A DNA stretch of 40,229 nucleotides, taken from positions 1 to 40,229 of the forward strand of contig JAEEML010000057.1 in assembly GCA_016283195.1 (NCBI GenBank), given 5' to 3'. Shown here one piece after another: positions 23,504 to 32,468 of the stretch. Within the stretch, counting starts at the first letter, position 1. Each line of letters opens with the position of its first letter. This DNA comes from Deltaproteobacteria bacterium. GTDB taxonomy: Bacteria > JAEEML01. A program made the translations under genes and the position numbers. The notes beneath the pieces were generated by a model. That model ran no database searches and was not told the origin of the DNA. It saw only the letters and a program-made list of their open reading frames with translations.

Positions 23504-24355
23504 CTATTCTTTGGCCAGCTCGTCATTTAAGCCCATAACCACCATATTGTGGCTATCGGCAGCTTTTATGAGCTCATCCGGGTCCAGCATGAGGCTACGG
23601 CCGGCCTCTATGCCTAAAAGAGTGGCGCCGCACTCGGCCATGTTTTTGATGGTATTAAGCCCCACAGCCGGCAGATCAAAGCGCGTATCCTGGCCCGGTT
23701 TACAAATTTTTACCAGCGCCACATCGCCGTTTTGGGCATAAGAGGCGCCGCGCTTTAAGCAATTATCGGTGCCCTCTATGGCCTCTATGGCGAGAACAAT
23801 GCCGCGGCAGACTACCACAGCTTGGCCGATATCAAATCGGCCCAGCTCTTTGGCCAAGCGAAAGCCGTATTTTAAATCGGCCAGCTGCTCTTTAGTGGGC
23901 TTACGGCGCGTCATTACGCCCAGGGGGGCCAGGGCCTCGGTCAAATAGACGGTAGAGGGGACAATTTCTATGCCATTTTGCGCAAAGACGCCGGCAATGG
24001 TGCGCAAAAGCTCATCATCGCGCTTTAAGAGCAACTTGGCCAAAAGGCGCATGGTGGTATAGTCTATGGGCTGTACTTGAAAAAAGCGTTCCTTTTTGAC
24101 ACCGCCGGCCATAGCGGCAAAATGCACATCATGTTTTTTGAATAATTTTAGCATTTTGCCGAGGCGTCCCACTTCTACCCAGTAAAAGTGTGCGACTTCG
24201 CTCTCCAGCTCCGGCGGTGTTTCGCCCTTGATGGCGAGAGCTATAACCTCTTTGCCGGCTGCTTTGGCCGCTTTGGCAAAAAGCAGGGGAAAGCGCCCAT
24301 TGCCGGCGATAAGGCCGATGCGCGGCGCCGTTTCCAAGGTGCTATGCTCCGACAT
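23504..24355 (-). CDS. lpxI: UDP-2,3-diacylglucosamine pyrophosphatase LpxI
   Basis: 283 residues, formerly DUF1009. LpxI hydrolyses UDP-2,3-diacylglucosamine to lipid X and UMP in the lipid A pathway, and replaces LpxH in many bacteria. The N-terminal domain begins RIGLIAGNGRFPLLFA (12-27), and the C-terminal catalytic domain contains EGTDNCLKRG, VKICKPGQDTRFDLPAVG and IEAGRSLMLD, all diagnostic. The start overlaps the end of lpxA by 14 nt. No lpxB follows; the next gene is convergent. Confidence 0.93.
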   Translation of the reverse strand: MSEHSTLETAPRIGLIAGNGRFPLLFAKAAKAAGKEVIALAIKGETPPELESEVAHFYWVEVGRLGKMLKLFKKHDVHFAAMAGGVKKERFFQVQPIDYTTMRLLAKLLLKRDDELLRTIAGVFAQNGIEIVPSTVYLTEALAPLGVMTRRKPTKEQLADLKYGFRLAKELGRFDIGQAVVVCRGIVLAIEAIEGTDNCLKRGASYAQNGDVALVKICKPGQDTRFDLPAVGLNTIKNMAECGATLLGIEAGRSLMLDPDELIKAADSHNMVVMGLNDELAKE

Positions 24356-25133
24356 ATTGGCAATATCCCCGTTTGCTTGCGGCCAGAAAATCCAAAAAGT
24401 GGCTAAAATCTTCGTCCATTTGCGGCATCTTTTCGCGGGCGGCGGCCAGGCGCTTATCTATGGGGAGCGGCGAAGTAACAATAAAATTAAAGAGCTCTTT
24501 AAAGGCGCTTATTTTGGCAACCGGCCACTTATGGCGGCGCAGGCCTTCTAAATTGGGCCCAATGAGGCGGGCGCGGTTGCCGTGCACAATGCAAAAAGGC
24601 GGCACGTCTTGGGTGACTTTGGCGCCGCCGGCCAAAAAAGCGCCCCGGCCCACGCGGCAGAATTGATGAATACCGGAAAGACCGCCGAAAATGGCTTCGT
24701 CTTCCACCTGCACATGGCCGCTAAGGCCCACAGAATTGGCTAAAATGACATTATTGCCCACGAGGCAATCGTGAGCTACATGGCTATAGGCCATAAAAAG
24801 GCCGTTATTGCCTATTTTGGTGACCATATTGCCGCCCGCTGTACCGCGATGCACAGTGGCTCCCTCACGGAAGGTATTATTATCGCCGATTTCGGTAGAG
24901 CTCTCTTCCCCGCGATATTTTAGATCCTGGGGAGCGAGGCCAATGGAAGCAAAGGGATAAAAGGTGTTATTGCGCCCAATGACAGTTTTCCCGCCCAGCA
25001 CCACATGGCTTATGAGGGTGCTGCCGGCGCCGATAATCACTTCCGGACCAATAGTGCAAAAGGGGCCGACAGTGACATCAGAAGCCAATTCAGCCTTTTT
25101 ATCAACAATGCTGCTTTCGTGTATAATTGCCAC
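24342..25133 (-). CDS. lpxA: UDP-N-acetylglucosamine 3-O-acyltransferase LpxA
   Basis: 263 residues, the usual length. LpxA transfers a 3-hydroxyacyl chain from acyl-carrier protein to UDP-GlcNAc, the first step of lipid A synthesis. The left-handed beta-helix hexapeptide repeats run through residues 1-185. AYSHVAHDC (115-123) contains the catalytic His121 equivalent to E. coli His125, followed by GLSGIHQFCRVG and the helical C-terminal domain. It starts with GTG, sharing one base with the lpxD stop (TAGTG), so translation is coupled. Confidence 0.95.
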   Translation of the reverse strand: MAIIHESSIVDKKAELASDVTVGPFCTIGPEVIIGAGSTLISHVVLGGKTVIGRNNTFYPFASIGLAPQDLKYRGEESSTEIGDNNTFREGATVHRGTAGGNMVTKIGNNGLFMAYSHVAHDCLVGNNVILANSVGLSGHVQVEDEAIFGGLSGIHQFCRVGRGAFLAGGAKVTQDVPPFCIVHGNRARLIGPNLEGLRRHKWPVAKISAFKELFNFIVTSPLPIDKRLAAAREKMPQMDEDFSHFLDFLAASKRGYCQYVGA

Positions 25134-26167
25134 TATTTATCTCCGCCGGCCGGCCGGCCATCTTTGGAAACATGCCGTTCCAGGCGGGCGAGGCGCACAG
25201 CCAGTTCATCGAGCTTGCTAAAGAGCAGGCTCACTTTGAGCCATTTTATATGCGGAATAGCTGGGGCGCCGGCCACTTTTGCGCCATTTTCCAGCGATTT
25301 TGCTACGCCGGCCTGCCCGGCTACCACCACATCATTGCCGATGGTTATATGGCCGTTAATGCCGGCCTGGCCGGCGATGATGACCCGGCTGCCAATAGTG
25401 GTTGAGCCGGCCACGCCGCTCTGGGCACAGAGGACGCTATCCGGCCCGATTTGCACATTATGGGCCACCATGACCAGATTATCTATTTTGGTGCCGCGGC
25501 CGATTCTCGTCACCCCAAAGGTGGCCCGGTCGATAGTGGCTCCGGCACCCACTTCCACTTCGTCTTCCAGCTCTACGATGCCAAGTTGCGGGATTTTATG
25601 GCGCTTACCCTTAGCATCCGGGGCATAGCCAAAGCCATCGGAGCCGATTATCGCTCCGGCATAGAGAATAACATTTTTACCCAGGCGGCAGCCCGGCAAA
25701 ACTTTGGCTCCCGGGTGGAGCAGGGAGGCGGGGCCGATAAGTGCGCCCTCGCCAATATAATTTTGCGCTTTTAAAATAGCTTCGGGGCCGATTTTGGCAC
25801 CTGCTTCAATAACGCAGCCGGGGCCGATATAGGAATTGGGGGCTATTTCGGCACTTTCGGCGATAATAGCCGAGGGATGGATGCCCCATTCCGGCCGGTT
25901 ACCAGCAGCGAGTTTTTGCGCAATAACGGCCATAGCCAGGTATGGATCGGCTACGACAATCTGGGGAATAGGGAGATCCGGCGCTTCCTTAGGCAAAATA
26001 ACGGCAGCGGCTTTAGTGGTAGAAAGCTTATCCTTAAAAGCCGGATTGGCCAAAAAGGTGATTTCTCCCGGGCCGGCCTCATCGAGCCCGGAAAGGGCAG
26101 AAATATCGACGTCCTCGCCGAAAAGGCGACCATTCGCCAAAGCGGCGAGGGCGGAAAGCTTTACCAT
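25133..26167 (-). CDS. lpxD: UDP-3-O-acylglucosamine N-acyltransferase LpxD
   Basis: 344 residues. LpxD adds the second hydroxyacyl chain to the glucosamine nitrogen of the lipid A precursor. The N-terminal uridine-binding domain (1-100) is followed by beta-helix hexapeptide repeats (100-300) and a C-terminal helix. Conserved elements are SDGFGYA (176-182), IDRATFG (212-218) and VAHNVQIG with His236, matching the catalytic His of the family. It begins 3 nt after the skp stop and leads directly into lpxA. The fabZ gene usually found between lpxD and lpxA is absent. Confidence 0.95.
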   Translation of the reverse strand: MVKLSALAALANGRLFGEDVDISALSGLDEAGPGEITFLANPAFKDKLSTTKAAAVILPKEAPDLPIPQIVVADPYLAMAVIAQKLAAGNRPEWGIHPSAIIAESAEIAPNSYIGPGCVIEAGAKIGPEAILKAQNYIGEGALIGPASLLHPGAKVLPGCRLGKNVILYAGAIIGSDGFGYAPDAKGKRHKIPQLGIVELEDEVEVGAGATIDRATFGVTRIGRGTKIDNLVMVAHNVQIGPDSVLCAQSGVAGSTTIGSRVIIAGQAGINGHITIGNDVVVAGQAGVAKSLENGAKVAGAPAIPHIKWLKVSLLFSKLDELAVRLARLERHVSKDGRPAGGDK

Positions 26168-26170
26168 GAT

Positions 26171-26728
26171 TTATTTGCCTTTGGGTGCGGAAGCGGGATG
26201 GTTTTTATTATATTGAGTAATGACTTGATCGGTTAAATCGAGGTGGCGCTTATAATAGAGCACCGAGGCCTTGATTTCGCTATTGTCCAAAATCATGTCA
26301 TAGCCGTCGCGGTCGCCGATGGCTTCCACAATTTTGCGGATTTTGCCGTGAATCTGAGCAGCTATTTCGGCCTCTTTTTCGGCCAGCTCATTTTGCAATT
26401 TGGAAAGGGTTTGTTGCATTTCCATATATTTTTCGGAAAGTTGCTTTTGCGTTGAGGCTTGCACTTCCGGCTTCATCATATTTTTGCCGCGCTCAAAATC
26501 CTGGTATTGACGCTCAAAATCCTTTTGCAAGGCGTCAAGCTGGCTCTGTTTCTTTTTGAAATCGTCTTGTAATTGATTTCTGGCTACTTTGGCTTCGTTG
26601 ACTTCAGCTACAATGCGTGCCAAGTTGACATAGCCCACTTTGAAGGCTTTTTGCTGGGCAAAAGCAGCCGTAGAACTAAGCATAACAATAGAAAGGGCAA
26701 TAAAAACAGCTCGGATACTTTTAATCAT
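26171..26728 (-). CDS. skp: periplasmic chaperone Skp/OmpH
   Basis: 185 residues. There is a Sec signal peptide with a good cleavage site after AAFA (Ala24). The mature protein has VGYVNLARIV at its start and then a long coiled-coil hairpin (about 45-130), which form the jellyfish-shaped trimer that carries unfolded outer membrane proteins. The tail VSVLYYKRHLDLTDQVI-like ending fits the family. It sits upstream of lpxD as in many Gram-negatives, with GGAGG before its ATG and a likely promoter at 26771-26797. Confidence 0.9.
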   Translation of the reverse strand: MIKSIRAVFIALSIVMLSSTAAFAQQKAFKVGYVNLARIVAEVNEAKVARNQLQDDFKKKQSQLDALQKDFERQYQDFERGKNMMKPEVQASTQKQLSEKYMEMQQTLSKLQNELAEKEAEIAAQIHGKIRKIVEAIGDRDGYDMILDNSEIKASVLYYKRHLDLTDQVITQYNKNHPASAPKGK

Positions 26729-26770
26729 ATTATTTACCTCCAGCCGCGTGCGGCAAAAGTTCTTTAGCTT

Positions 26771-26797
26771 TGTATAGGAAAGCTGAGTTTAGGTCAA
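26771..26797 (-). promoter_or_regulatory. possible sigma70 promoter of skp-lpxD-lpxA-lpxI
   Basis: On the minus strand TTGACC (26792-26797) is followed after 15 nt by TATACA (26771-26776); taking TACAAA as the -10 would give 17 nt. It lies about 45 nt upstream of skp, in the gap after the lipoprotein gene. Confidence 0.4.
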
Positions 26798-26824
26798 GGG
26801 GTTAGGAGAGAGAGACAGGCAAAG

Positions 26825-29311
26825 TCAGTTGGCTTTGCAACCGGAGACAATAGCGTTGACGTTGTCGTTCTTGAAGGTGTAGGAGACGTTGCTGTTACAC
26901 ACAGGAGCGCTGGCAGCTGTGCAATCGCTGCTTGCCGAGCAGGCGCTGTAGCAGGTTTTGGTATCTTGCATACAGAAACCGCTTTGGCAATCTTCGTTGT
27001 TCATACAGGCAGCGCCGGCAACATAAGAACCGACATTAAGGGCGCAAATCATACGCTCGGCACATTTGCTCACCAGACCTTCACGGATTTGACAGGTGCG
27101 GCCCTCACCGATGGCATCGACACACTGTTTATCGCTGTGACAGGTGGTGCGGTCAAAAGGATCATTGGGGGTAATAACGCGGGCAAACTCGGCTTCCATG
27201 GTGCCTTTGATGCTGGCAGAGTTTTGGCCGAGGTAGATATTACCTTGAAGATCGATAGCCAGGTGGTCGGCTTGCAAATCCTGGTTGGTATCTATTAAGA
27301 GGTTGGTAGCCGATTTGGTATCATTGGTTTGCAATTTTAAGTTGTAATTTTCGGTGCCGCTCACTGAGAGAGAATTAACTTTATCATCAATGACATCGCC
27401 GCCGGCTTTTATTAACTGCACAACAGTGTTAGCAATTGAACCGCAGTTTAGATCCCAAATATATGAACCGTCGGGTTGTTTTACAGGGTTAATATGGCAA
27501 GTAGGCATACATGTGTCATAAGCTACGCCGCCGAAGAAGCTAAGAGAGCCTAACCAGCAGGCCACATTTTCCACAGGTATTAATTTCATCAGCACATCGT
27601 TAAAGGTGACAACGCCGTCCATTTTGGTGATGGCCGGGAAGGCCACATTCTTTAAGACGTACATGATAATTTTGCCGTAATTTAAGGAAAGCACATGTTC
27701 ATCTATGACCAGCTCATAAGCCGATTGGCCGGTGATTGTAGCAGCCTTGGCCCGGCCGGTAAATTTGCCGCTTGCGGCATCCAGCTTATTGTTAACGGAA
27801 TTGCCGGCGCCAAAGACAGTTTCGCCGCAGCATTTGTCATTGGGCGAGCAGTTCTTGCCGAGCGTCCAGGTAAACATATAAGAATTCCAGCGCTCTTCAC
27901 CTTCTAATGTGTAATTTCCGGCTTTAGCAGGATCTTCCTGAGATTTGGTGATTTCAAATTCGCCGCCTACGACTAAGTTTTGCACCATAGCGGAGATGGA
28001 ATTACCAACTTCAAAGATGGAGCCGACCCAGCTCGGGGAGTAACCAAAGACCAGAATATTGATAAATTCTCTGGCTTTGATGCTGTCGCCTTTGGCGTAA
28101 GTAGAGCAGTTGTCGTTGTGCTCCGGGCCGCAGGTATTGGCATTGGTTCCGCAGTTGGCAGCATCAACGGCGCCGGTCATGCAGGAGCAGCTATATCTTA
28201 TTGTTTCGTGATTGCCGCTGGTGGAGCGATAATCCCAATAAAACATTTTGGTATCGCTGTTCATATCGCCATCGGGTTCTTCATTGTTAATGGGATCCGG
28301 CTGGCCGTCATGTTTGGTACAAAAAGCCTGAGCGCCGATGCCGGCAGCAGCATCAACAAAAGAAGGAATATATTGCACAATGGTGTTGCCACTATTTTCG
28401 GCAAAGCTGGCAGCAAAATCAAAAATCCATTTTCCGGGGTTTTCAAAGAAATTAAGCACTTGTCTGACAATGTAAACAGCTGAGACATTGCCGTTCTCGT
28501 CTCTCCAGCTATCGGCCTCTTTAAATACGCTCAAAAGATCCAATTTAGTGGCCATTTGGTAAGTGCCGGTGAAGCTGGTGGGCAGCAGAGTGAGATCCAC
28601 GGATTCATCAATAATTTTGCGGCCGATGATAGCGGCAGACTGTTTGCAGCCGTGAGCGATTTCATTGCCCTCGGGGCCATAGCCGATGACGGAGATAGTG
28701 AATCTGTCGCCTTCGTGCAAATCGGGGAAGAGCACCGGGATGGAAGCGCTAAGAGAATCTTGTGTGGCTTGGGATTCCGGCAAAGTGGACCAATCGTTAA
28801 AATTGGCACAATCAAAGAGCGGCTCGGGATGAATTCTGGTGGATAATTTGCTGAAGTTTATGGAGACTTTATCGGGTACGCCATAGTAAACTCTTAAGCT
28901 GCCGATATCGGCGCCGTTGACATCAATGGCAAATTGCACCTCTTTAGCATTGCTGGAAGAGGCTTTGACAAAGAACTGGGCTTTAACTTCGCCGGCTTTG
29001 ATATCGGTAGCGGCATTACCGGCGTCATCGGTATAAACTTCCTGCTCGCTTAAAGTGGCGCCATTGGCGGCGCCGGTGATAAGGAAGGAGACTTTGCGAT
29101 CCGATACAGGAGAACCATCGGATTTATAGCGGGCACGCACACTGATAGTGCGTGTCTCTTTGAAGCCAAGCATGATAGTTTGGTCGCCAACTATTTCCAG
29201 AGTAATCGGCTCCGGTTCCTCATTTTCCGGTGTCGCCTCCTGGCTACAATTAACACTGGTCAGGGTTAAAAGAGCAGCCAGAGCTACTCCCCACCATTTT
29301 GAATACTTCAT
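26825..29311 (-). CDS. large lipoprotein with Ig-like N-terminal domain and Cys-rich tail
   Basis: 828 residues. The signal peptide ends at Cys22 (LTLTSVNC, an imperfect lipobox). A bacterial Ig-like (Big_1 type) domain covers about 30-130, with VSFLITGAANGATLS and TDDAGNAATDIKAG. The middle region, about 150-700, is not recognised and carries several disulfide-like Cys groups. The last 110 residues are Cys-rich, with spacing like CHSDKQCVD, CMNNEDCQSGFC and CYSACSASSDC, similar to Dickkopf/EGF-like tails of myxobacterial surface proteins. The ATG at 29311 has GGAGAGG upstream; an in-frame start at 29344 is less likely. Its place between the Omp85 gene and skp suggests a role in the envelope, but no function is known. 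Confidence 0.75.
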   Translation of the reverse strand: MKYSKWWGVALAALLTLTSVNCSQEATPENEEPEPITLEIVGDQTIMLGFKETRTISVRARYKSDGSPVSDRKVSFLITGAANGATLSEQEVYTDDAGNAATDIKAGEVKAQFFVKASSSNAKEVQFAIDVNGADIGSLRVYYGVPDKVSINFSKLSTRIHPEPLFDCANFNDWSTLPESQATQDSLSASIPVLFPDLHEGDRFTISVIGYGPEGNEIAHGCKQSAAIIGRKIIDESVDLTLLPTSFTGTYQMATKLDLLSVFKEADSWRDENGNVSAVYIVRQVLNFFENPGKWIFDFAASFAENSGNTIVQYIPSFVDAAAGIGAQAFCTKHDGQPDPINNEEPDGDMNSDTKMFYWDYRSTSGNHETIRYSCSCMTGAVDAANCGTNANTCGPEHNDNCSTYAKGDSIKAREFINILVFGYSPSWVGSIFEVGNSISAMVQNLVVGGEFEITKSQEDPAKAGNYTLEGEERWNSYMFTWTLGKNCSPNDKCCGETVFGAGNSVNNKLDAASGKFTGRAKAATITGQSAYELVIDEHVLSLNYGKIIMYVLKNVAFPAITKMDGVVTFNDVLMKLIPVENVACWLGSLSFFGGVAYDTCMPTCHINPVKQPDGSYIWDLNCGSIANTVVQLIKAGGDVIDDKVNSLSVSGTENYNLKLQTNDTKSATNLLIDTNQDLQADHLAIDLQGNIYLGQNSASIKGTMEAEFARVITPNDPFDRTTCHSDKQCVDAIGEGRTCQIREGLVSKCAERMICALNVGSYVAGAACMNNEDCQSGFCMQDTKTCYSACSASSDCTAASAPVCNSNVSYTFKNDNVNAIVSGCKAN

Positions 29312-29390
29312 TTTACACCTCTCTCCGGATAATTCCGGTAACATACTCTGCCCATTCTAGGTAAAAGGCGAGTTCTTAGCAAATAAAATT

Positions 29391-32300
29391 TCAAAATAGG
29401 CCAATAGAAAAATGTAACTGAAAAATTCCTTCGCCTAAACTGCGCCGGGGGAAGGGGTCAAAGCCAAAGTCTAAAGCCAGCGGACCGAGCGGTGTTTCGT
29501 AGCGCAGGCCAAAGCCCACTCCAAAACGGGGCGGGGTGGTAAAAAGTGCCGGAAAATCCATCACCAGGTTGCCAAGGTCGGCAAAGAGGCCCAAAGAGAG
29601 CTGGCCGTAAAGCCTAAGCCGCCCTTCAAGGCGCAAAACGCCATAGGTGCGCCCGCCTTTGGTTTGCACATAATAGCTGCCGTCGCTCTGCTCTATGGCG
29701 TAAAGAGTGTCGTTGCAACCGCCGCCCTGGTAAATAGCGTGGCCATCGGGAGCCAAAACGCAGACATCGGCCGGAATAATAGAGCGCTCAAAGTAGCCTC
29801 TCACCGAAGAACGGCCGCCAAAGAAGAAAGAATCGGAGATGGGGAAGGAACTGCCCAGGTTAAAAATTTGCCCTATATTGGTGGCAATGGCGATAGTCAG
29901 GCGGTCGCTGGCCGGAATATAAAAAGAGAATTGCCCCTCCAGCTTAAAGAAGCTAATCGGCTTGCCGATACCGTGAGAGTATTCTACCGACATATTGCTC
30001 CAAAAGCCGCGGTGGGGGTTGAAGGAATTATCGCGGAAATCGAGCTTTAGGCGGGGAATAATTTTATAAAGAGTATAAGTGCCGGCATCAATACGCTTGA
30101 TATTGCCGCGATCGTCAACCGGGTTGGAGCAGTCGTCGCCGGTGACGCATTGCAGCGAATTATAGACAATGGATTGCTCCAGCTGCACAGCCAGTTGGCG
30201 CCTGGGCTTATAACTTATGCCCAAAATGGCTGAGGAAGAGTCGAGACTATAGGAAAGCGTATTATCGCGCTCATTTAAAAGCGAGAGGGTGAGGGAGATG
30301 GCCCGGGGCAGAAAACCCACATAAGGAGCGTTTAAAGAGATTAAAATCTGGCGCTCCAAAGCTTCGGTAAAAGGCTCATATTGCTGGTAGCGGCGGGCCA
30401 TTTGCTCGCCTTCGACGCCGTAGAGAGAAAAGAAAAACTGGCGGTTTAATTTAATGGAAGTGGAGAGACCCAAAGCAATGCCAAAGAGATTTAAATGGCT
30501 ATATTGAATGCTGGCTCTTATGCCGTCTTCGGTGGAAAGGCCTACGCCGGCGCCAAGATTCTGGCGCGGCCGCTCGGTGATTTTTACCACAATATCTTTT
30601 TGCGGGGCCGGGACACTGGGCTCTACCAGCTCGATATTAGCCATAGAAAAAACGCCCAGGCCGATGAGGTACTGGCGCGAGCGGCGGGCCTGCTCCGGGG
30701 TGAAAACATCGCCGCTTTTTAAAGTCATTTGGGCCAAAATAACCCGTTGGCGGATATGGTGGCGCCCCTGGATGATAATCATGCCCACCCGCACTTTGGG
30801 GCCGGGGATGACCTCTATTTGCACATCGGCCAGAGTGTTATCGGCATAAAGGGTGCTGTTTATATTGACTCCGGCATAAATGTGCCCTCTTGAACTATAA
30901 TAATCCAAAATGGCTTCGCGGCTCTCTTCGATGGCTGTTTCGCTCAAAGGCACCCCCGGCCTCAGGGCGATGGTTTTGGCAAAAAGAGCTTCTTCTTTGG
31001 CGCTTAATTTGCCGGAAATTGTTACATTATTAACTATTGTTTGCGTGCCCTCGGCAATATTTATAAAAACCAGGAGCGTTTTGCCGTCCGGGGCCATTTC
31101 CACTCGCGGAGAGTTTATTTTTACTTTTAAAAAACCGTTGGTGCGATAGATACCGGTAAGGTGCTGGAGCCCTTTTTCATATAGCTCGGCAATATATACA
31201 TGTGTGGGGTCCAGAGAGAGAATAGAGGGCTTATTTAGATGCGGATGGCCGCTCTCGCCGCCCAAGTTGTTTTCGCGGCCGATAGTCGGGCCGGTGAGTC
31301 TGGCTTCGTCATCGCTATCCAGAAGCTGACCCATGATGGAACTTGCGGCCAGCTCGCGCATTTGAGCAAAAAGCTCTTCTTCCAAAAATCTGTGCGTAAA
31401 GTATTCCTGGCCCAAAAAGAAGACTTTGCTCACCGGCAAATAGGGGCCCTCGATTATGTCAATAGTGTAAATTTTGCTGGTATTATCGCTGGTTAAATCT
31501 ATTCTGTTTTTAAGTTCTACTTGGTAATAGCCCCGGGCCAGGTAGCTCTCTTTTATGGAGCTTAAAAAGTTTTCCAGCGTGGTGCGGTTTAAAGCTTCGC
31601 CGGAACGCAGTTTTAGAAGGGAGATGAGGTAGCTGTCGCTCAAAACAGTATTGCCGTTAAAGGCAAATTTGATGCGTCGGCCGGCATTTATGGGAATATT
31701 TATCTCGGCCAGAGCATCGTTTTGCAAGACATCAGGTTCGCCGATGGTGCTCTCCAAAAAGCCCTTGGCGCGGTAGGCTTTTAATAAATTTTCCAGGTCG
31801 CTGGCTAAAATATCGCTGTCATAGATAATGTCCGGCTTTGATTTCATAGCCCTTAGGAGGACTGCGCTGTCCAAAGCCGGTGTGCCGGTGATGGCTATTT
31901 TTTTTATAATGGTCGGCTCGCCGATGTAAACAAAAACACCCAAACTTATTTTGGAATTATGCTCGATAGATAGCTCTTTTACATTTACGCTTGCGGCATA
32001 ATAGCCCCTTTTGTGCAAAAATGTCAGCACATCGCTAGCTATGCTGTCATAGGTGTCTAAATCTATTTCATCGCCGATTTTGGCTGCCAGGCTGTTTCTT
32101 AGTTGTCTTTCATCTATTTTGCCAAAAAGTCCAATAAAAGCAATATCTTCTATGTAACGCTTGGCTTTTAGCGTCACCAAAAGGGTGACGCCGTTGCCCT
32201 GGCGGCCGGCGTTGATATCGATATATTCAAAGCGCCCGGAGTTATAAAGGCGCAAGGTGGCGACACGTAGAGCCTGGCGCGAGAAGGTGGAGCCCACGGC

Positions 32301-32468
32301 GATACCCAAAAGGCGGCGCACCTCTTCTTCGTTTTCGCCCTCCGGCAAATCAATGTTAATTTCGCTGATGGGCAAATCATTAAAAATAGCCAGCGAGTTC
32401 GGCGACTGCGCGCCGGGGGTTGGTGCAGCGGCCAGAAAAGCCAGGAGAAGGGGCAAAAAAAGGCTCAT
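29391..32468 (-). CDS. Omp85-family assembly protein (BamA/TamA-like) with about seven POTRA domains
   Basis: 1025 residues. A short hydrophobic signal (1-20) is followed by a long periplasmic region that I read as seven POTRA-like repeats, beginning near 30, 107, 186, 263, 341, 477 and 558; the fifth contains an insertion. The barrel (about 640-1025) has GLGAGVGLSTEDG-like entry strands, FFFGGRSSVRGYFERS (the conserved VRGF/Y loop) and a C-terminal FSIGLF beta signal. E. coli BamA has five POTRA domains and TamA three. Its gene overlaps the tamB-like gene by 4 nt (ATGA), which points to TamA, but its place upstream of skp-lpxD points to BamA. It may serve as either, so no gene symbol is given. 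Confidence 0.85.
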   Translation of the reverse strand: MSLFLPLLLAFLAAAPTPGAQSPNSLAIFNDLPISEINIDLPEGENEEEVRRLLGIAVGSTFSRQALRVATLRLYNSGRFEYIDINAGRQGNGVTLLVTLKAKRYIEDIAFIGLFGKIDERQLRNSLAAKIGDEIDLDTYDSIASDVLTFLHKRGYYAASVNVKELSIEHNSKISLGVFVYIGEPTIIKKIAITGTPALDSAVLLRAMKSKPDIIYDSDILASDLENLLKAYRAKGFLESTIGEPDVLQNDALAEINIPINAGRRIKFAFNGNTVLSDSYLISLLKLRSGEALNRTTLENFLSSIKESYLARGYYQVELKNRIDLTSDNTSKIYTIDIIEGPYLPVSKVFFLGQEYFTHRFLEEELFAQMRELAASSIMGQLLDSDDEARLTGPTIGRENNLGGESGHPHLNKPSILSLDPTHVYIAELYEKGLQHLTGIYRTNGFLKVKINSPRVEMAPDGKTLLVFINIAEGTQTIVNNVTISGKLSAKEEALFAKTIALRPGVPLSETAIEESREAILDYYSSRGHIYAGVNINSTLYADNTLADVQIEVIPGPKVRVGMIIIQGRHHIRQRVILAQMTLKSGDVFTPEQARRSRQYLIGLGVFSMANIELVEPSVPAPQKDIVVKITERPRQNLGAGVGLSTEDGIRASIQYSHLNLFGIALGLSTSIKLNRQFFFSLYGVEGEQMARRYQQYEPFTEALERQILISLNAPYVGFLPRAISLTLSLLNERDNTLSYSLDSSSAILGISYKPRRQLAVQLEQSIVYNSLQCVTGDDCSNPVDDRGNIKRIDAGTYTLYKIIPRLKLDFRDNSFNPHRGFWSNMSVEYSHGIGKPISFFKLEGQFSFYIPASDRLTIAIATNIGQIFNLGSSFPISDSFFFGGRSSVRGYFERSIIPADVCVLAPDGHAIYQGGGCNDTLYAIEQSDGSYYVQTKGGRTYGVLRLEGRLRLYGQLSLGLFADLGNLVMDFPALFTTPPRFGVGFGLRYETPLGPLALDFGFDPFPRRSLGEGIFQLHFSIGLF

